A DNA stretch of 5,426 bases, from contig JAFQDI010000024.1 of NCBI GenBank assembly GCA_017416055.1, forward strand, positions 1 through 5,426. The letters are read 5' to 3'. The DNA is from Lachnospiraceae bacterium (GTDB lineage: Bacteria > Bacillota_A > Clostridia > Lachnospirales > Lachnospiraceae). The notes below the pieces were generated by a model. The model was given only the letters and a program-made list of their open reading frames with translations. It was not told the DNA's origin and ran no database searches. This document shows, piece after piece, positions 4,304-5,426 of this stretch (the stretch's first letter is position 1; each line of letters begins with the position of its first letter). A program made the translations under genes and the position numbers.

Positions 4304-5426
4304 CTACCCCGTCACACTGCAAATCAGCGCAATCGTCAAAAAAAACAATACACAGGCCATCAGTGCCAGCTTCAAAAGAAGCTGCATCGCCTGTGCCGCG
4401 CCCGCCACCGCAGCACTCAGTCTGGAATCCGCGATTGGCTCCAAAACTGCGGCCACCGCATAGTGCAGCAGGGTCACAATCAAAAGTTTGAGCAACGGAA
4501 TCAGACAGATCAGGATCAGACAGATCATTGTCGCCGCCCCGATCCCATTCTTCACCAGTCTGACCGACCCCAGAATCAGACCGGCGGCTGAATCCACCGC
4601 ATTTCCGATTCCCGGCAACGCACTCAATAGCTTGGTTACGGTACCGGAGGACAGCGCATCCTTAAGCGGCACACACATCCCCTTAATCACATTCAGTCCG
4701 ATCACGACACCGAATGCCGTCTTTGAACCCCACTCGATCCCCGTCTTCAGCAGCTCCGAAAACCTCCCAAACATGGTTTTCGGCATTAGATTGTCCGACA
4801 GAACCAACAGCAAAAACATTTTCACCCCCGGCAGCAGCAAAGATTGATTCAGATTTTCCACTATCGTCACCACGATTGTTCCCAATTCGGAAAACACCAG
4901 AGAGGTAGTCACTTTTCCGGAAAATGCTGTCGCCACAAAAAACACCGGCAATGCAGCCTGCATGAGCCTGATCAGCGAATGGATCAGTTCGCCTGCCAGC
5001 TGATAAGCCACCGTGAAGGAATTCATCAATAGGCCGAACATCATCAGATAAGTAATGTAAAATCCGGTGTCGCTGACCGACGTGTTGCCAAATCCCGCCG
5101 CGAGCTGGGTAAAAATCGCTCCCACCGCCGCCAGAAACAACAGTTGGATCAGGTTTCTTCTGCTGTGCGTGATCTCATAGATCACGGTTTCCCGAAGATA
5201 GGTCTTGATTCCGTCTCTAAGACTTTTCGTCTCCCCTTTCATCATACTGATGATCATATCGGAAAAGCTCATTTTTCCGTCAGGCAGCAATTCTTCCACC
5301 ATCTCGTCTGCCGCGTCCAACCCCAATTTATCCCAAAGCTCCTTGTCCACCTGTTCCGGCAGTTCTTCACTTCGGGCAGTCACTGTGAATTCCGTCTGCG
5401 CAACCGACACTGTCTCACCTATCGTC
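4304..5426 (-). CDS. spoIIIAE: Stage III sporulation protein AE, 5' end outside the window
   Basis: This is the polytopic membrane protein of the SpoIIIA complex, thought to form part of the transport core in the mother-cell membrane. The frame is open to the window edge. A GTG at 5410, with AGGTG upstream, could begin a 368-residue protein, but family members start about 30 residues earlier with a signal peptide, so the gene probably extends past 5426. Numbered from that GTG, a soluble region (1-80) contains ELPEQVDKELWDKLGLDA (16-33), like the N-terminal domain of B. subtilis SpoIIIAE. About seven hydrophobic segments follow (near 86-105, 116-137, 148-163, 193-206, 231-247, 292-318 and 343-366). 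The family-like part LLSALPGIGNAVDSAAGLIL (261-280) continues into SVRLVKNGIGAATMI, and YAVAAVLEPIADSRLSAAV (317-335) precedes the last segment. It ends with TAG, 14 bases before spoIIIAF. Confidence 0.95.
   Translation of the reverse strand, partial: TIGETVSVAQTEFTVTARSEELPEQVDKELWDKLGLDAADEMVEELLPDGKMSFSDMIISMMKGETKSLRDGIKTYLRETVIYEITHSRRNLIQLLFLAAVGAIFTQLAAGFGNTSVSDTGFYITYLMMFGLLMNSFTVAYQLAGELIHSLIRLMQAALPVFFVATAFSGKVTTSLVFSELGTIVVTIVENLNQSLLLPGVKMFLLLVLSDNLMPKTMFGRFSELLKTGIEWGSKTAFGVVIGLNVIKGMCVPLKDALSSGTVTKLLSALPGIGNAVDSAAGLILGSVRLVKNGIGAATMICLILICLIPLLKLLIVTLLHYAVAAVLEPIADSRLSAAVAGAAQAMQLLLKLALMACVLFFLTIALICSVTG

Noticed and set aside
3919..4491. A 190-codon open frame on the plus strand opposite spoIIIAF and spoIIIAE.
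   Set aside because: It lies antisense to two confidently identified genes, has a Ser/Pro-rich composition typical of antisense frames, and shows no ribosome binding site or known domain.
5394..5426. GTG at 5410 with an upstream AGGTG as the true start of spoIIIAE.
   Set aside because: The frame stays open to the window edge, and SpoIIIAE proteins normally carry about 30 further residues including a signal peptide, so the gene is more likely cut by the window.

Overview
The window is a compact, single-direction gene block from an endospore-forming Firmicute. The protein sequences look like class Clostridia, most probably Lachnospiraceae; that placement is a judgement from protein style and gene order, not a search result. 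Every supported gene lies on the minus strand, so transcription runs from position 5426 towards position 1. No mobile element, CRISPR array, tRNA or rRNA was seen. The longest stretches without a gene are 105 and 81 bases, and both hold regulatory signals.

The upstream half (about 5426 to 2515) is the distal part of the spoIIIA sporulation operon: spoIIIAE (5' end cut by the window edge), spoIIIAF, spoIIIAG and spoIIIAH. These are mother-cell membrane proteins of the SpoIIIA-SpoIIQ channel that links mother cell and forespore. Spacing is tight (14 bp, a 4-bp ATGA overlap, 24 bp), which indicates one transcript with coupled translation.

The downstream half is a housekeeping block: an Asp23/Gls24-family gene (yqhY-like), nusB (transcription antitermination), xseA and xseB (exonuclease VII large and small subunits), and the first 15 codons of a gene that is probably ispA (farnesyl/geranyl diphosphate synthase). 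From nusB to ispA the genes are 3 bp apart, 1 bp apart and overlapping by 11 bp. The order matches the Bacillus subtilis spoIIIA-accBC-yqhY-nusB-folD-xseA-xseB-ispA neighbourhood with accB, accC and folD absent.

Two control signals separate the blocks. A near-consensus sigma-A-type promoter (TTTACA, 17 bp, TATAAT) lies in the spoIIIAH-yqhY gap and should give the housekeeping genes vegetative expression independent of the sporulation operon. A strong hairpin with a U-rich tail lies between yqhY and nusB, with no recognisable promoter after it, so nusB-xseA-xseB-ispA would depend on read-through. I see no previously undescribed system. The points most worth checking are that terminator, and a SpoIIIAF that appears to lack most of its ring-building domain.
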